DNA of 51,700 nt, from the NCBI GenBank assembly GCA_910589155.1, contig CAJURY010000013.1, positions 1 to 51,700 on the forward strand. Reading direction: 5' to 3'. Of the stretch, positions 7,397-14,782 are shown one piece after another. Under the pieces are notes generated by a model. The model did no database searches and was not told the DNA's origin. It saw only the letters and a list, made by a program, of their open reading frames with translations. The DNA comes from an uncultured Oscillospiraceae bacterium. GTDB taxonomy: Bacteria > Bacillota > Clostridia > Oscillospirales > Oscillospiraceae. Position numbers and translations under genes: made by a program. How positions within the stretch are numbered: position 1 is the stretch's first letter; the number at the start of each line of letters is the position of its first letter.

Positions 7397-7804
7397 TTAT
7401 ACAAATTTTTTATGTTCAGACGCACATTTCCGACACAGGCCGGTAAACGTCAGACTACACTGAGAAACCTCAGCCTCCAGCGCCTCCGCCACTTTCCGGC
7501 AAAGCTCCGTCGGCATGTCAAAAGTGGGCAGATCCACTATCGCGCCGCAGCAGTCGCAGCAAAAGTGAACATGGGGGTCTACTCTGCCGTCAAAGCGTTC
7601 AATCCCTCCAACCACACCAAGAGAAAGAATTTGACCCTTGGCTTTAAACTGCGCCAGATTGCGGTACACCGTTCCTAAGGAAAGATCGGGAATCCGCTCT
7701 TTTAGCTGATTGTATATCCAGTCCGCAGAAGGATGCGTGTTGGTTTGGCGGATGCACTGCAAAATCGCTTCCCGCTTGTAACTGTACTTTTCTCCACTTT
7801 TCAA
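7397..7804 (-). CDS. perR: Fur-family peroxide regulator PerR
   Basis: About 135 residues. Winged-helix N-terminus (YSYKREAILQCIRQTNTHPSADWIYNQL, then LSLGTVYRNL as recognition helix), then the metal-sensing and dimer domain with RFDGRVDPHVHFCCDCCG and a second C-x2-C (GLCRKC). The two CxxC pairs form the structural zinc site; the His/Asp cluster around DPHVH belongs to the regulatory site. I choose the TTG at 7802-7804 because GGAGG sits 7 bases before it. The ATG further upstream (7834) lies inside the likely operator. Fur, Zur and PerR cannot be fully separated by sight, but co-transcription with reverse rubrerythrin argues for PerR. Confidence 0.87.
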   Translation of the reverse strand: MKSGEKYSYKREAILQCIRQTNTHPSADWIYNQLKERIPDLSLGTVYRNLAQFKAKGQILSLGVVGGIERFDGRVDPHVHFCCDCCGAIVDLPTFDMPTELCRKVAEALEAEVSQCSLTFTGLCRKCASEHKKFV

Positions 7805-7824
7805 CACACTCCCTCCCTCATAAA

Positions 7825-7839
7825 TAGGAATCATTCTTA
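7825..7839. promoter_or_regulatory. Probable PerR box
   Basis: Near-perfect 7-1-7 palindrome TAGGAAT-C-ATTCTTA, extended to AAATAGGAATCATTCTTATTT (7822-7842, outer bases included). It lies between the -10 box and the perR start. The format matches the Per/Fur box family, so PerR autorepression of the operon is expected. Confidence 0.65.
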
Positions 7840-7850
7840 TTTACAAACTC

Positions 7851-7879
7851 AGTATAGCATATCTTTTGCTGTTTGTAAA
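7851..7879 (-). promoter_or_regulatory. Promoter of the perR operon
   Basis: Minus strand -35 TTTACA (7874-7879), 17-bp spacer, extended -10 TGC-TATACT (7851-7856). The operator at 7825-7839 is just downstream. Confidence 0.8.
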
Positions 7880-8072
7880 GAGGAAGTTCTTTCTTTTATA
7901 TTTCTTTTTTCCCTGCATCATAGACAAAGCAGACGGTCAACGATATAACCTATATAAAAAGCACACAGGCAACTTCCTGTATGTAAAAATACTTTTCTTC
8001 CTCCTTCATTTTAAAACGTCAAGCTTTTACGTTTTTCTTACAAATTTTTTCAAATCCACAACGAGATTCCTC

Positions 8073-8101
8073 TTGCATAATTGCAGGGAATGTGCTAGAA
8101 T
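8073..8101 (+). promoter_or_regulatory. Promoter of the lipoprotein gene
   Basis: -35 TTGCAT (8073-8078), 17-bp spacer, extended -10 TGC-TAGAAT (8096-8101). Both boxes are identical to those of the giant glycosidase gene (45951-45979). Upstream to 7880 I see only AT-rich sequence. Confidence 0.8.
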
Positions 8102-8157
8102 AACTCTCGTCCATTGGACAATTTTAAAATTAGAAAAGAAAAGGATGAAACAACAAA

Positions 8158-8799
8158 ATGAAAAAGTTTTTAGCACTGCTGCTGGCACTTGTCATGGTTG
8201 TGAGCCTTGCAGCCTGCGGCGAAAAGCCCACCCCCACCGATCCTCCTACCGAGGCACCCACCGAGGCACCCACCGAAGCGCCCACTGAGGCGCCTACCGA
8301 GGCACCCACCGAAGCGCCCACGGAACCCGATTCCGTTCCCGCAACTGAGCCTAATACCCAGCCTACAAATGAGCCTACAGTTTACTTTGAGGAGCCGGAA
8401 GGCTTTATGGATACCGGTATGAATTCCCTCATGGCGGAAGACGGCTCCCAGATTCAGATTATTCCCTCTGCTCGTGTGACCGGCGACTTGGAATCTGCAA
8501 AGGCGATGACTGCCGGTACCCTTGCTGAGACGCTGACTGCATCCCTTGGCATGGACATCGCTGTAAGCAGCTACGAAGAAACCGAGGTTGACGGCCTGCC
8601 CGCAATTGTTTATACTTACACAATGGATATTTCCGGCGTCACCATGAGCACAACCTGCTACATGATCTTCCATGAGCTTTCCGTGTTCAATATCAACTTC
8701 ATTGATATGAGCGCTGACCAGACCTGGGCAGATGCTTTCGCAGAAACAGCCAAGACCATTCAGATTCTGGAGCCCGGCGAAACCCCTCCCGCAGAATAA
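8158..8799 (+). CDS. Secreted lipoprotein with Thr-Glu-Ala-Pro repeat linker
   Basis: 213 residues. A type-II signal peptide ends in the lipobox L-A-A-C (Cys20), so the protein should be anchored by lipid to the outer face of the membrane. A flexible linker of six exact TEAP repeats and further Thr/Pro/Glu-rich sequence (about residues 24-75) leads to a globular domain of about 135 residues (FMDTGMNSLMAEDGSQIQIIPS...). That domain resembles no enzyme I know and has no obvious catalytic motif. Single gene with its own promoter and terminator. The linker presumably spans the cell wall. Confidence 0.85.
   Translation: MKKFLALLLALVMVVSLAACGEKPTPTDPPTEAPTEAPTEAPTEAPTEAPTEAPTEPDSVPATEPNTQPTNEPTVYFEEPEGFMDTGMNSLMAEDGSQIQIIPSARVTGDLESAKAMTAGTLAETLTASLGMDIAVSSYEETEVDGLPAIVYTYTMDISGVTMSTTCYMIFHELSVFNINFIDMSADQTWADAFAETAKTIQILEPGETPPAE
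8248..8319 (+). repeat. Six tandem 12-bp units coding TEAP
   Basis: Units vary only at third positions (ACC GAG/GAA GCA/GCG CCC/CCT). Copy number is likely to vary between strains by slippage. Confidence 0.85.
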
Positions 8800-8814
8800 T
8801 AAATAACAAGTAAA

Positions 8815-8846
8815 CAGCGCCGCAAACCATACGGTTTGCGGCGCTG
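8815..8846 (+). terminator. Intrinsic terminator of the lipoprotein gene
   Basis: Perfect 14-bp stem CAGCGCCGCAAACC / GGTTTGCGGCGCTG with a 4-nt loop, then CATTTTTTATTT. Confidence 0.92.
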
Positions 8847-8868
8847 CATTTTTTATTTAGCAAAAACG

Positions 8869-9207
8869 TTAAATGCCCAAAATCACAAAGTACGTATACT
8901 GAGCAAAATTCTTCTCTGCCCAAAGGGAAAATTCCTCTAAAATCTCCTGAATTACGCCGCCTTCCTGCGCAGCGCGGCTTTCCATGACACGCCACGCCTC
9001 CTTGCTGATGCGCGTTATGCCAAATGGAGCGAAATTGGGAATAATTTTGTAAAACCCCGTCTCATTCATACAATCGTCATCCAGCAGCAAGGAATCCTCT
9101 TTCCAGAACACAGGCTGATATTCGTGTTTTTTCTGCCCTTTCTGAAACTCAAAATAGCAGGTGCTATGCCGGGCTTTCCGCTGGGCTTCTGTGATAAAAT
9201 ACTGCAT
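8869..9207 (-). CDS. Uncharacterised 112-residue protein of the suf-rlmH operon
   Basis: AGGAG stands 5 bases before the ATG and the gene starts 8 bp past the rlmH stop, so it is translated as the last gene of the sufC operon. The sequence (MQYFITEAQRKARHSTCYFEF...) is soluble with aromatic and acidic patches. No motif is recognised. The convergent lipoprotein gene ends at 8799, and that terminator's stem could also serve this gene in reverse. Confidence 0.7.
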   Translation of the reverse strand: MQYFITEAQRKARHSTCYFEFQKGQKKHEYQPVFWKEDSLLLDDDCMNETGFYKIIPNFAPFGITRISKEAWRVMESRAAQEGGVIQEILEEFSLWAEKNFAQYTYFVILGI

Positions 9208-9215
9208 TGCGTCTC

Positions 9216-9698
9216 CTATTTATGGTATTTGCTCCCGGCTTGAATGGCTTCCGCCCGATAAAGCTGCTCTAAGACCATAATCCGCGCCAGATGGTGGGGA
9301 AACGTCATCTTTCCCATGGAAAGCTGAAAATCCGCTCTTTTCTTGATACTTGGGTCAATGCCAAAGGAAGATCCTATGAGAAAGCAGGCTGCGCTTCTCC
9401 CGGACAGCTTCACCTGCTTCATGGTCCCGGCCAGCGCCTCGGAGGACAGTTCCTTTCCTTCCGGGGTCAGTACGCAAAACCATGCGCCCTTGGGAATTTT
9501 CTGCGCAATCAGCGCCGCTTCCCTTTGCAGCCCCGCCGCAATTTCCGAAGGGGTGGGGTTTTCCGGCAGGCGGCATTCCGGTAATTCCACAAGCTGAAAG
9601 CTGCAATAGCCCTTCAGCCGCTTTTCATATTCCTGCGCCGCTGCCAAGTAAAATTTTTCCTTCAGCTTGCCCATGGCAAGCAATGTAAGCGCAAACAT
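9216..9698 (-). CDS. rlmH: 23S rRNA (pseudouridine1915-N3)-methyltransferase RlmH
   Basis: 160 residues, the full length of this SPOUT-fold enzyme, which methylates pseudouridine 1915 in helix 69 of 23S rRNA on assembled ribosomes. Visible motifs: LLAMGKLKEKFY at the start, CVLTPEGKELSSEALA, FLIGSSFGID (SAM-binding knot) and the conserved end SMGKMTFPHHLARIMVLEQLYRA. The tail reads GSKYHK where most relatives have GGKYHK. The ATG has no good ribosome binding site and lies 2 bp after the stop of the preceding gene, so translation is probably coupled. Confidence 0.95.
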   Translation of the reverse strand: MFALTLLAMGKLKEKFYLAAAQEYEKRLKGYCSFQLVELPECRLPENPTPSEIAAGLQREAALIAQKIPKGAWFCVLTPEGKELSSEALAGTMKQVKLSGRSAACFLIGSSFGIDPSIKKRADFQLSMGKMTFPHHLARIMVLEQLYRAEAIQAGSKYHK

Positions 9699-9700
9699 AC

Positions 9701-10630
9701 TCAGCGCAAAAAGCCGTCCAGAATTTTCTGCTCCGCTTCCTCGGCAGAAAGCCCCAGGGTCATGAGCTTTAAAATCTGGTCTCCCGCAATCTTACCAATC
9801 GCCGCTTCATGAATCAGCCCAGCGTCCACATGGTTACAGGTAATGGCAGGAATCGCCTGCACCTTTGCTTCTCCCATAATAATCGCGTCGCACTGCACAT
9901 GACCAAAGCAGGCAGCGTTCCCCTCTACCCGGGGATAAAATACCTGACAGGACTTGTCCTGCGCCACAGAGCGGGAAATCACTTGTGTGCGGGTATTTTC
10001 GGCGTTCAAATAGACCTCCATTTCGGATGTCGCATTCTGATCGCCATGGGTCAGCAGCTTTTCCTGAATGACGATTTCCGCATCCTTCCCGGAAAGCACC
10101 GCCTTAGTAAAGCGCTTTGTATCGTCCACGCCGCGAATCTGGCTGGTTTCCAGAGTCACTTTCGCCCCTTCATCCAGATAAAGGATGGTCTGAGGATTCA
10201 AAATGCGCTTGCCCGTTCCCTCTCCCTCACCGTAGTGCTTTTCAATATAACGCACCTCGGCGTTCTTGCCAACGTGGAAGGTGTGGATCCCATCGTGCTC
10301 AGAGTCGCAGTCACCGCAGTTGTGAATGCCGCAGCCCGCCACAATGGTGACTTTCGCCCCTTCTCCTACATAAAAATCATTATAAACGGTGTCCTGGAAG
10401 CCGGACTGGGTGAGTACCACGGGAATGTGCACCGACTCATCCACCGTGTTCGGATCAATGACAATGTCAATCCCGTCTTTATCCTGCTTACTTTCAATGC
10501 GGATATGCGCAGAGTTGGAACGATAGGTCTTTTTTCCGTCGGTACGGATATTCACCGCGCCATTGGGAATGGCCGCCATATCCGCAACTTCCTGCAAAAT
10601 CTGCTTTTGAATCTCATTCAGCACAAGCAT
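9701..10630 (-). CDS. SufB/SufD-family Fe-S cluster assembly scaffold protein
   Basis: About 309 residues, a right-handed beta-helix SufBD core. Recognisable parts are AGCGIHNCGDCDSEHDGIHTF, EVRYIEKHYGEGEGTGKR and the conserved end ITCNHVDAGLIHEAAIGKI with a following helix. With SufC it forms the scaffold that builds Fe-S clusters. No second sufB/D paralogue and no sufS or sufU lie nearby, so this looks like the minimal SufC plus one SufB/D arrangement of strict anaerobes. The start is uncertain: ATG at 10630 is only 3 bases from GGAGG, while GTG at 10624 has a better 9-base gap. Both overlap the sufC 3' end. Confidence 0.85.
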   Translation of the reverse strand: MLVLNEIQKQILQEVADMAAIPNGAVNIRTDGKKTYRSNSAHIRIESKQDKDGIDIVIDPNTVDESVHIPVVLTQSGFQDTVYNDFYVGEGAKVTIVAGCGIHNCGDCDSEHDGIHTFHVGKNAEVRYIEKHYGEGEGTGKRILNPQTILYLDEGAKVTLETSQIRGVDDTKRFTKAVLSGKDAEIVIQEKLLTHGDQNATSEMEVYLNAENTRTQVISRSVAQDKSCQVFYPRVEGNAACFGHVQCDAIIMGEAKVQAIPAITCNHVDAGLIHEAAIGKIAGDQILKLMTLGLSAEEAEQKILDGFLR

Positions 10631-11357
10631 CCACCTCCAAACGATTGCAGTTTTGCACCGTATCTCCCAAAATAATCGGGTAAATTTCCTCAACAGAGCC
10701 TTTTGCAGAAATCTTTCCGTCGGCTACCAGCAAAATCTCATCTGCCAGGCGAATGATGCGCTCTTGATGGGAAATAATCAGGATAGTAGCTTCTTTTTTG
10801 TCGTGAATTTCCTGGAAGGTCTCTGTGAGACGGGCAAAGCTCCACAGATCAATGCCAGCTTCCGGCTCGTCGAAAATCATCAGTGGGCAACGCCGTGCCA
10901 AAATCGTCGCAATTTCAATGCGCTTTACCTCGCCGCCGGAAAGGCTGGCATCCACATCCCGCTCCAGATAATTTCGGGCGCACAGCCCCACCCGGGTCAG
11001 ATAATCGCAGGCCTCGGAGGTATTAAGGGTTCGTCCGGCGGCCACGCTGAGCAAATCCCGCACACGAAATCCTTTGAAGCGGGGCGGCTGCTGGAAACCG
11101 TAGCTCACGCCAAGCTTGGCTCTTTCCGTAATGGAAAGGTTGGTCATATCCGTACCGTTCCAGAGAATCTTTCCCCCAGTAGGCTGATTGATGCCCATAA
11201 TTGTTTTGGCAAGGGTCGTCTTGCCGCCGCCGTTGGGACCTGTTATGACGATAAAGCGCTTGTCTGGAATGGTGAGGCTCACACCTCGCAAAATGTCCTT
11301 CGCTCCCGCGCCGCCGGTATCCGCAACCCGGTAAGAAAGGTTCTGAATCTCTAACAT
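10614..11357 (-). CDS. sufC: Fe-S cluster assembly ATPase SufC
   Basis: 247-residue ABC-type ATPase of the cytoplasm that powers Fe-S assembly on the SufB/D scaffold. Walker A GPNGGGKTT (about 40-48), Q-loop YGFQQPPRFKGF, signature LSGGE, Walker B MIFDEPEAGID and switch histidine ISHQE are all present. DEPEAGID and FQQPP are typical of SufC rather than of transport ATPases. GAGGA precedes the ATG. It overlaps the next gene by about 17 bp and starts an operon sufC - sufB/D - rlmH - hypothetical. Confidence 0.95.
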   Translation of the reverse strand: MLEIQNLSYRVADTGGAGAKDILRGVSLTIPDKRFIVITGPNGGGKTTLAKTIMGINQPTGGKILWNGTDMTNLSITERAKLGVSYGFQQPPRFKGFRVRDLLSVAAGRTLNTSEACDYLTRVGLCARNYLERDVDASLSGGEVKRIEIATILARRCPLMIFDEPEAGIDLWSFARLTETFQEIHDKKEATILIISHQERIIRLADEILLVADGKISAKGSVEEIYPIILGDTVQNCNRLEVDACAE

Positions 11358-11415
11358 CTTTGTTCCTCGCTTTGGTTTGCGCTTTTTGCCGCAAACGTGT
11401 TATTTTCTGACAATT

Positions 11416-11444
11416 ACTATAGCACACCAAGGCGCAAATTGCAA
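11416..11444 (-). promoter_or_regulatory. Promoter of the sufC operon
   Basis: Minus strand -35 TTGCAA (11439-11444), 17-bp spacer, extended -10 TGC-TATAGT (11416-11421). It sits only 7 bp from the stop of the upstream deacetylase gene. Confidence 0.8.
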
Positions 11445-11451
11445 GAAAGTA

Positions 11452-12162
11452 TCATCTGATCTCCATGGAAAAGGCGCTGTACACTTTGCCCCATTCCAAA
11501 TCTGTCTGGGTCAGTTCCGCAAGGCGGCTTACGGTTACAAAGGTATATCCCTCTTGGGTGAGCTGATCCACAATCGCCAGAGCCGCGTCCACGGAAGAAT
11601 CGGACATATCATGAAGCAAAATCACATCTCCAGGGCAGGTATCCTCCACAACCCGCCGGGTGATGGTTTTCGCTTCGATGGTCGCCCAGTCCTTGGGATC
11701 CACAGACCAGGTAACGATGGAAAGCTTCTGCTTTTCCGCCTCCCCGCGCACCAGCTTTGTAATACTGCCTCCGGGCGGGCGCAAAAGCGTCGCCTTTAAG
11801 CCGCTGAGTTTGAAAAGCAGCGCGGCGGTATCTTCCAACTCCTTATGAAGCTTGCTTTCGCTCATTTCCGCCATGGAATCGTGGGTAAAGCCGTGAAGCC
11901 CTACCTCATGTCCTTTTTCTGCAATGAGCTGCGTCAGTTCCGGGTATAACTCCATACGATAGCCGCAGAGGAAAAAAGTTGCCTTTACATTCCGCTGTTC
12001 CAATCCCTCCAGAAGGCGGCGGGTGAACCGGCCGGAAGGACCGTCGTCTAAGGTTAACGCCACATATTTTCCCTCTTGCGCCTGTGCCGGCAGCGCCAGA
12101 GCAAGCAGCAGGCTCAAAAGCAGCAAACAACTGCAAAAACGTGTTCTTTTTTTCATTTTCAT
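11452..12162 (-). CDS. Secreted polysaccharide deacetylase (NodB homology, CE4)
   Basis: 236 residues. Signal peptide about 1-28 (LLLLSLLLALALPAQAQ). All five CE4 motifs are visible: TLDDGPS (catalytic Asp and metal Asp), HGFTHD (metal His pair H-x4-H-like), RPPGG, DPKDW and LLHD. Such enzymes remove acetyl groups from N-acetylglucosamine polymers, most often peptidoglycan, giving lysozyme resistance or acting in spore cortex formation. Substrate cannot be told from sequence. GGAGGAGG precedes the ATG. Divergent from rlmA. Confidence 0.9.
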   Translation of the reverse strand: MKMKKRTRFCSCLLLLSLLLALALPAQAQEGKYVALTLDDGPSGRFTRRLLEGLEQRNVKATFFLCGYRMELYPELTQLIAEKGHEVGLHGFTHDSMAEMSESKLHKELEDTAALLFKLSGLKATLLRPPGGSITKLVRGEAEKQKLSIVTWSVDPKDWATIEAKTITRRVVEDTCPGDVILLHDMSDSSVDAALAIVDQLTQEGYTFVTVSRLAELTQTDLEWGKVYSAFSMEIR

Positions 12163-12183
12163 CAGAATCCCTCCTCCAGACAG

Positions 12184-12212
12184 TTGACGAATTTACATTT
12201 TGCGAGTATGAT
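12184..12212 (+). promoter_or_regulatory. Promoter of the rlmA-CYTH-exonuclease operon
   Basis: -35 TTGACG (12184-12189), 17-bp spacer, -10 TATGAT (12207-12212), 52 bp before the rlmA start. Confidence 0.7.
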
Positions 12213-12264
12213 AAATAGAATTCATCTGCCATCTGAGGTAGTTTGCGCAAAGGAGGCGGTAGTT

Positions 12265-13098
12265 ATGCCTATGATTTTATGTCCTGTCTGCGGTGAACCG
12301 CTCATCCGGCTGGAAAAGCAATACCGTTGCCCCAGTGGGCACTGTTTTGATCTCGCAAAACAAGGTTATGTAAACCTTCTGACTGTCGATCAAAAACACT
12401 CTCTGCACCCAGGCGATACAAAAGAAATGGTCGCAGCGCGGCGGGCGTTTTTGCAGGGCGGGTTTTACGCCCCCATTGCGCAGACCGTCTGTGAAGCTGC
12501 TTTGGCATTTGCGCCCCACGCTCAGGCGCTTTTAGACGTCGGCTGCGGGGAGGGCTATTACAGCGCCCAGGTCGCCAATACCTTGCACTGCCAGCTTTTT
12601 GGACTGGATATTTCCAAGGAAGCCGTCCGCTATGCCGCTGGGCAATACAAAAATGGGAACTGGATTTGCGCCACCGCCGCGCGCCTCCCCTTTGAAGCGG
12701 ACTCCTTTGATTTGCTGCTCAGTATGTTCGCATTGACCATACCGGAAGAATTTCACAGGGTTTTGCAGAAAAGCGGCGTATTTTTGCAGGTTTTGGCCGC
12801 GTCCGATCACTTACTGCGGCTGAAAAGCATCATTTATCCTACTGCCGTTCAAAAAGAAAAGGAAACCGCACCTGCTTTCCCCGGCTTTTCCCTGCTGGAA
12901 TCCAAGCGGCTTACATTTTCCTGCACGGTAGAAGGCGCGCAGGTGCAGAACCTTCTGGCTATGACCCCGCATTTCTGGCGCATTTCCAAAGAAGGCGCCC
13001 AGCGCCTTGCCGAGACAAAACGCCTGGAAGATCGCGCCAGCATTATTTTGAATGTCTATCAAAAGGAGGTCTCCTATGGGGCAGGAAATCGAATTTAA
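12265..13098 (+). CDS. RlmA-family 23S rRNA (guanine-N1)-methyltransferase
   Basis: 277 residues. An N-terminal zinc finger, CPVCGEPL...YRCPSGHCFDLAKQGYVNLL, is the hallmark of RlmA, which methylates G745 or G748 in hairpin 35 of 23S rRNA. A Rossmann methyltransferase fold follows with motif I LLDVGCGEGYY and LFGLDISKEAVRYA. The G748 branch (TlrB) gives macrolide resistance, but which base is used cannot be told. AAGGAGG precedes the ATG at 12265 by 8 bases; the upstream in-frame extension has no such site. Its end overlaps the next gene by 23 bp. Confidence 0.85.
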   Translation: MPMILCPVCGEPLIRLEKQYRCPSGHCFDLAKQGYVNLLTVDQKHSLHPGDTKEMVAARRAFLQGGFYAPIAQTVCEAALAFAPHAQALLDVGCGEGYYSAQVANTLHCQLFGLDISKEAVRYAAGQYKNGNWICATAARLPFEADSFDLLLSMFALTIPEEFHRVLQKSGVFLQVLAASDHLLRLKSIIYPTAVQKEKETAPAFPGFSLLESKRLTFSCTVEGAQVQNLLAMTPHFWRISKEGAQRLAETKRLEDRASIILNVYQKEVSYGAGNRI

Positions 13099-13663
13099 AT
13101 ATCGGGTTGCGGCAGGGCAAATGCCGCGATTGGAAAAGGCGCTGTGCCCAGTTGACGGCTGGGAAGCAGTAAATATGGAAACCGTTTATTTCGACACGGC
13201 GGACTTCGCCCTTTCCGCTCGCAAGTGGACGCTGCGCACCCGTTTGGAAAACGACCAAAGCATCGTCACCCTGAAAACCAAAGCCGTGGGCTTTGCCAGA
13301 GGGGAATGGGAGCTTTCCGCTACGCATCCAGCCAAAGTACTGGCGCAGCTTGTAGCGATGGGCGCGCCGGAAGAACTGCTTTCTCTTTGCCAAGATGGAC
13401 TGTTCCCCATTTGCGGCGCAAAATTTCTGCGAAAGCGCGGTACGGTATCTTTGGCAGGGGGAACGATAATTGAACTGGCGCTGGACGCCGGCATTCTCAC
13501 TGGCGGGGGCAGTCAGGAAGAAGTCTGTGAGCTGGAAGTAGAATTAAAAAGCGGCGAAACTGCGTCGGCCTTGGCCTACGCCCAGGAATTGGCCGCAAAA
13601 TGGGAGTTATCACCGGAATACAGGGGCAAATTCACCAGAGCGCTGGCGCTCAGGAGGAAATAA
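13076..13663 (+). CDS. CYTH-domain (triphosphate tunnel) protein
   Basis: 195 residues starting MGQEIEFKY, the E-x-E-x-K signature of the CYTH/TTM fold, then METVYFDT, LRTRLEND, VTLKTK, CELEVELKSG and YRGKFTRAL, which supply the basic and acidic residues lining the tunnel. Relatives hydrolyse triphosphates (tripolyphosphate, thiamine triphosphate) or make cAMP; substrate is not predictable. AAGGAGG lies 6 bases before the ATG inside the rlmA 3' end, so the two are translationally linked. Confidence 0.85.
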   Translation: MGQEIEFKYRVAAGQMPRLEKALCPVDGWEAVNMETVYFDTADFALSARKWTLRTRLENDQSIVTLKTKAVGFARGEWELSATHPAKVLAQLVAMGAPEELLSLCQDGLFPICGAKFLRKRGTVSLAGGTIIELALDAGILTGGGSQEEVCELEVELKSGETASALAYAQELAAKWELSPEYRGKFTRALALRRK

Positions 13664-13665
13664 AA

Positions 13666-14355
13666 ATGGCAGAACTGGAAAAGCTGTTTACACGCTATGA
13701 CAAGCTGGTGATTTTTGATACAGAAACCACGGGACTTTTATATGATAAGGACGAAATTATTGAGTTTTCCGCCGTTATTTTACGGCAGAAAGACGGGAAA
13801 GCTGTAATTGAAACAGAGTACGACGAGCTTATTTCTCTGTCTCCCGGCAAAAGTGTACCGACACAAATTCAGCAGCTTACTGGGATTTCTGATCTGGATC
13901 TTCGCGCGCGAGGAATTCCCAAAACCCGCGTTTGTCAAGACATCGCCGGGCTGTTTCAGGGAGAGCGCACCGCTTTGCTGGCATACAACGCTCATTTTGA
14001 CCTCAGTTTTCTGTTTTATCTGCTCTGGCGGCATGGAGATCCCACTGTTTTGCAGGGAAAAGACAAGCTGGATTTACTAACAGTCTACAAAGACCGTCAC
14101 AGCTACCCCCACAAGCTGGAAGCGGCTATCAACGTTTATCAATTGCAGGATAAGGTACAAAACTCCCATCGAGCCATTGACGATGTAAAGGCCACGGCGG
14201 CAGTACTTTTGGCTATGGAAGCGGAAAAGGATGATCTGGAGCGGTATATCAATTTATTTGGTTATCATCCCAAATATGGTATTCAGGGAAAACCAATTTC
14301 TTCCGTTACATACAAGCCGCAATATTTTAATCCCACTCAGCCGCTCTACTTATAA
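13666..14355 (+). CDS. DnaQ-like 3'-5' exonuclease
   Basis: 229 residues. The DEDDh exonuclease motifs are complete: FDTETTGL (ExoI, Asp and Glu), NAHFDLSF (ExoII) and HRAIDDVKAT (ExoIII, His and Asp). These folds are found as proofreading subunits, RNase T and stand-alone nucleases. The C-terminal 60 residues (LERYINLFGYHPKYG...) are not a recognised domain. AGGAGG precedes the ATG. Third gene of the rlmA operon, 2 bp behind the CYTH gene, then a strong terminator. Confidence 0.88.
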   Translation: MAELEKLFTRYDKLVIFDTETTGLLYDKDEIIEFSAVILRQKDGKAVIETEYDELISLSPGKSVPTQIQQLTGISDLDLRARGIPKTRVCQDIAGLFQGERTALLAYNAHFDLSFLFYLLWRHGDPTVLQGKDKLDLLTVYKDRHSYPHKLEAAINVYQLQDKVQNSHRAIDDVKATAAVLLAMEAEKDDLERYINLFGYHPKYGIQGKPISSVTYKPQYFNPTQPLYL

Positions 14356-14363
14356 TTTGACAA

Positions 14364-14400
14364 AAACTGCATGGCAGACGAAAAATCTGCCATGCAGTTT
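14364..14400 (+). terminator. Terminator of the rlmA operon
   Basis: Perfect 15-bp stem AAACTGCATGGCAGA / TCTGCCATGCAGTTT with a 7-nt loop, then CATTTC. On the minus strand it would also end the HTH-gene transcript. Confidence 0.85.
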
Positions 14401-14440
14401 CATTTCAGCGGACTAGCATCTGGCTTCTGCTGGATTCTGG

Positions 14441-14641
14441 TTACGGTTTGGAAACATCGGTCAACCCCAGGATATAATCTGTGGATGTATGAAAAAACTT
14501 TGCTAATTGAATCAAAACATCCACCGGCAGTTGCCGCTGCCCGGTTTCGTATTGGGAATATGTATTTTGTCTGACATGCAGATAGGACGCAACGGTTTGC
14601 TGCTTCACATCCCGATCCTCCCGAATATCCCTTAGACGCAT
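14441..14641 (-). CDS. Small XRE-family (Cro/CI) HTH regulator
   Basis: 66 residues, essentially only a helix-turn-helix domain: MRLRDIREDRDVKQQTVASYL, VRQNTYSQYETGQRQLP and VLIQLAKFFHTSTDYILGLTD. AGGAGA stands before the ATG. It is divergent from the TM2 gene across a 141-bp space that holds two matching palindromes (14681-14718), so it probably controls itself and its neighbour. Confidence 0.88.
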   Translation of the reverse strand: MRLRDIREDRDVKQQTVASYLHVRQNTYSQYETGQRQLPVDVLIQLAKFFHTSTDYILGLTDVSKP

Positions 14642-14680
14642 ACGCTCTCTCCTGCGATAAGATGACGTTATGATACACCA

Positions 14681-14718
14681 TCACATCATGTGACGGCGAA
14701 AAATGTCACATTTTGTGA
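14681..14718. promoter_or_regulatory. Pair of 13-bp palindromic operators
   Basis: TCACATCATGTGA (14681-14693) and TCACATTTTGTGA (14706-14718) share the form TCACA-n3-TGTGA. Their centres lie 25 bp apart, about two and a half helical turns, in the divergent promoter space. The likely ligand is the XRE protein encoded at 14441-14641. The repeats are seen directly, the binding is inferred. Confidence 0.65.
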
Positions 14719-14782
14719 TAATTCTACCCCACAGATGGTGGATTATGATAAATTTACAGGGTAAAAGACAGGAGGTAGCATC

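Noticed and set aside
8130..8321. Minus-strand frame with GASV repeats
   Set aside because: Complement of the TEAP repeat in the lipoprotein gene; a shadow of the repeat.
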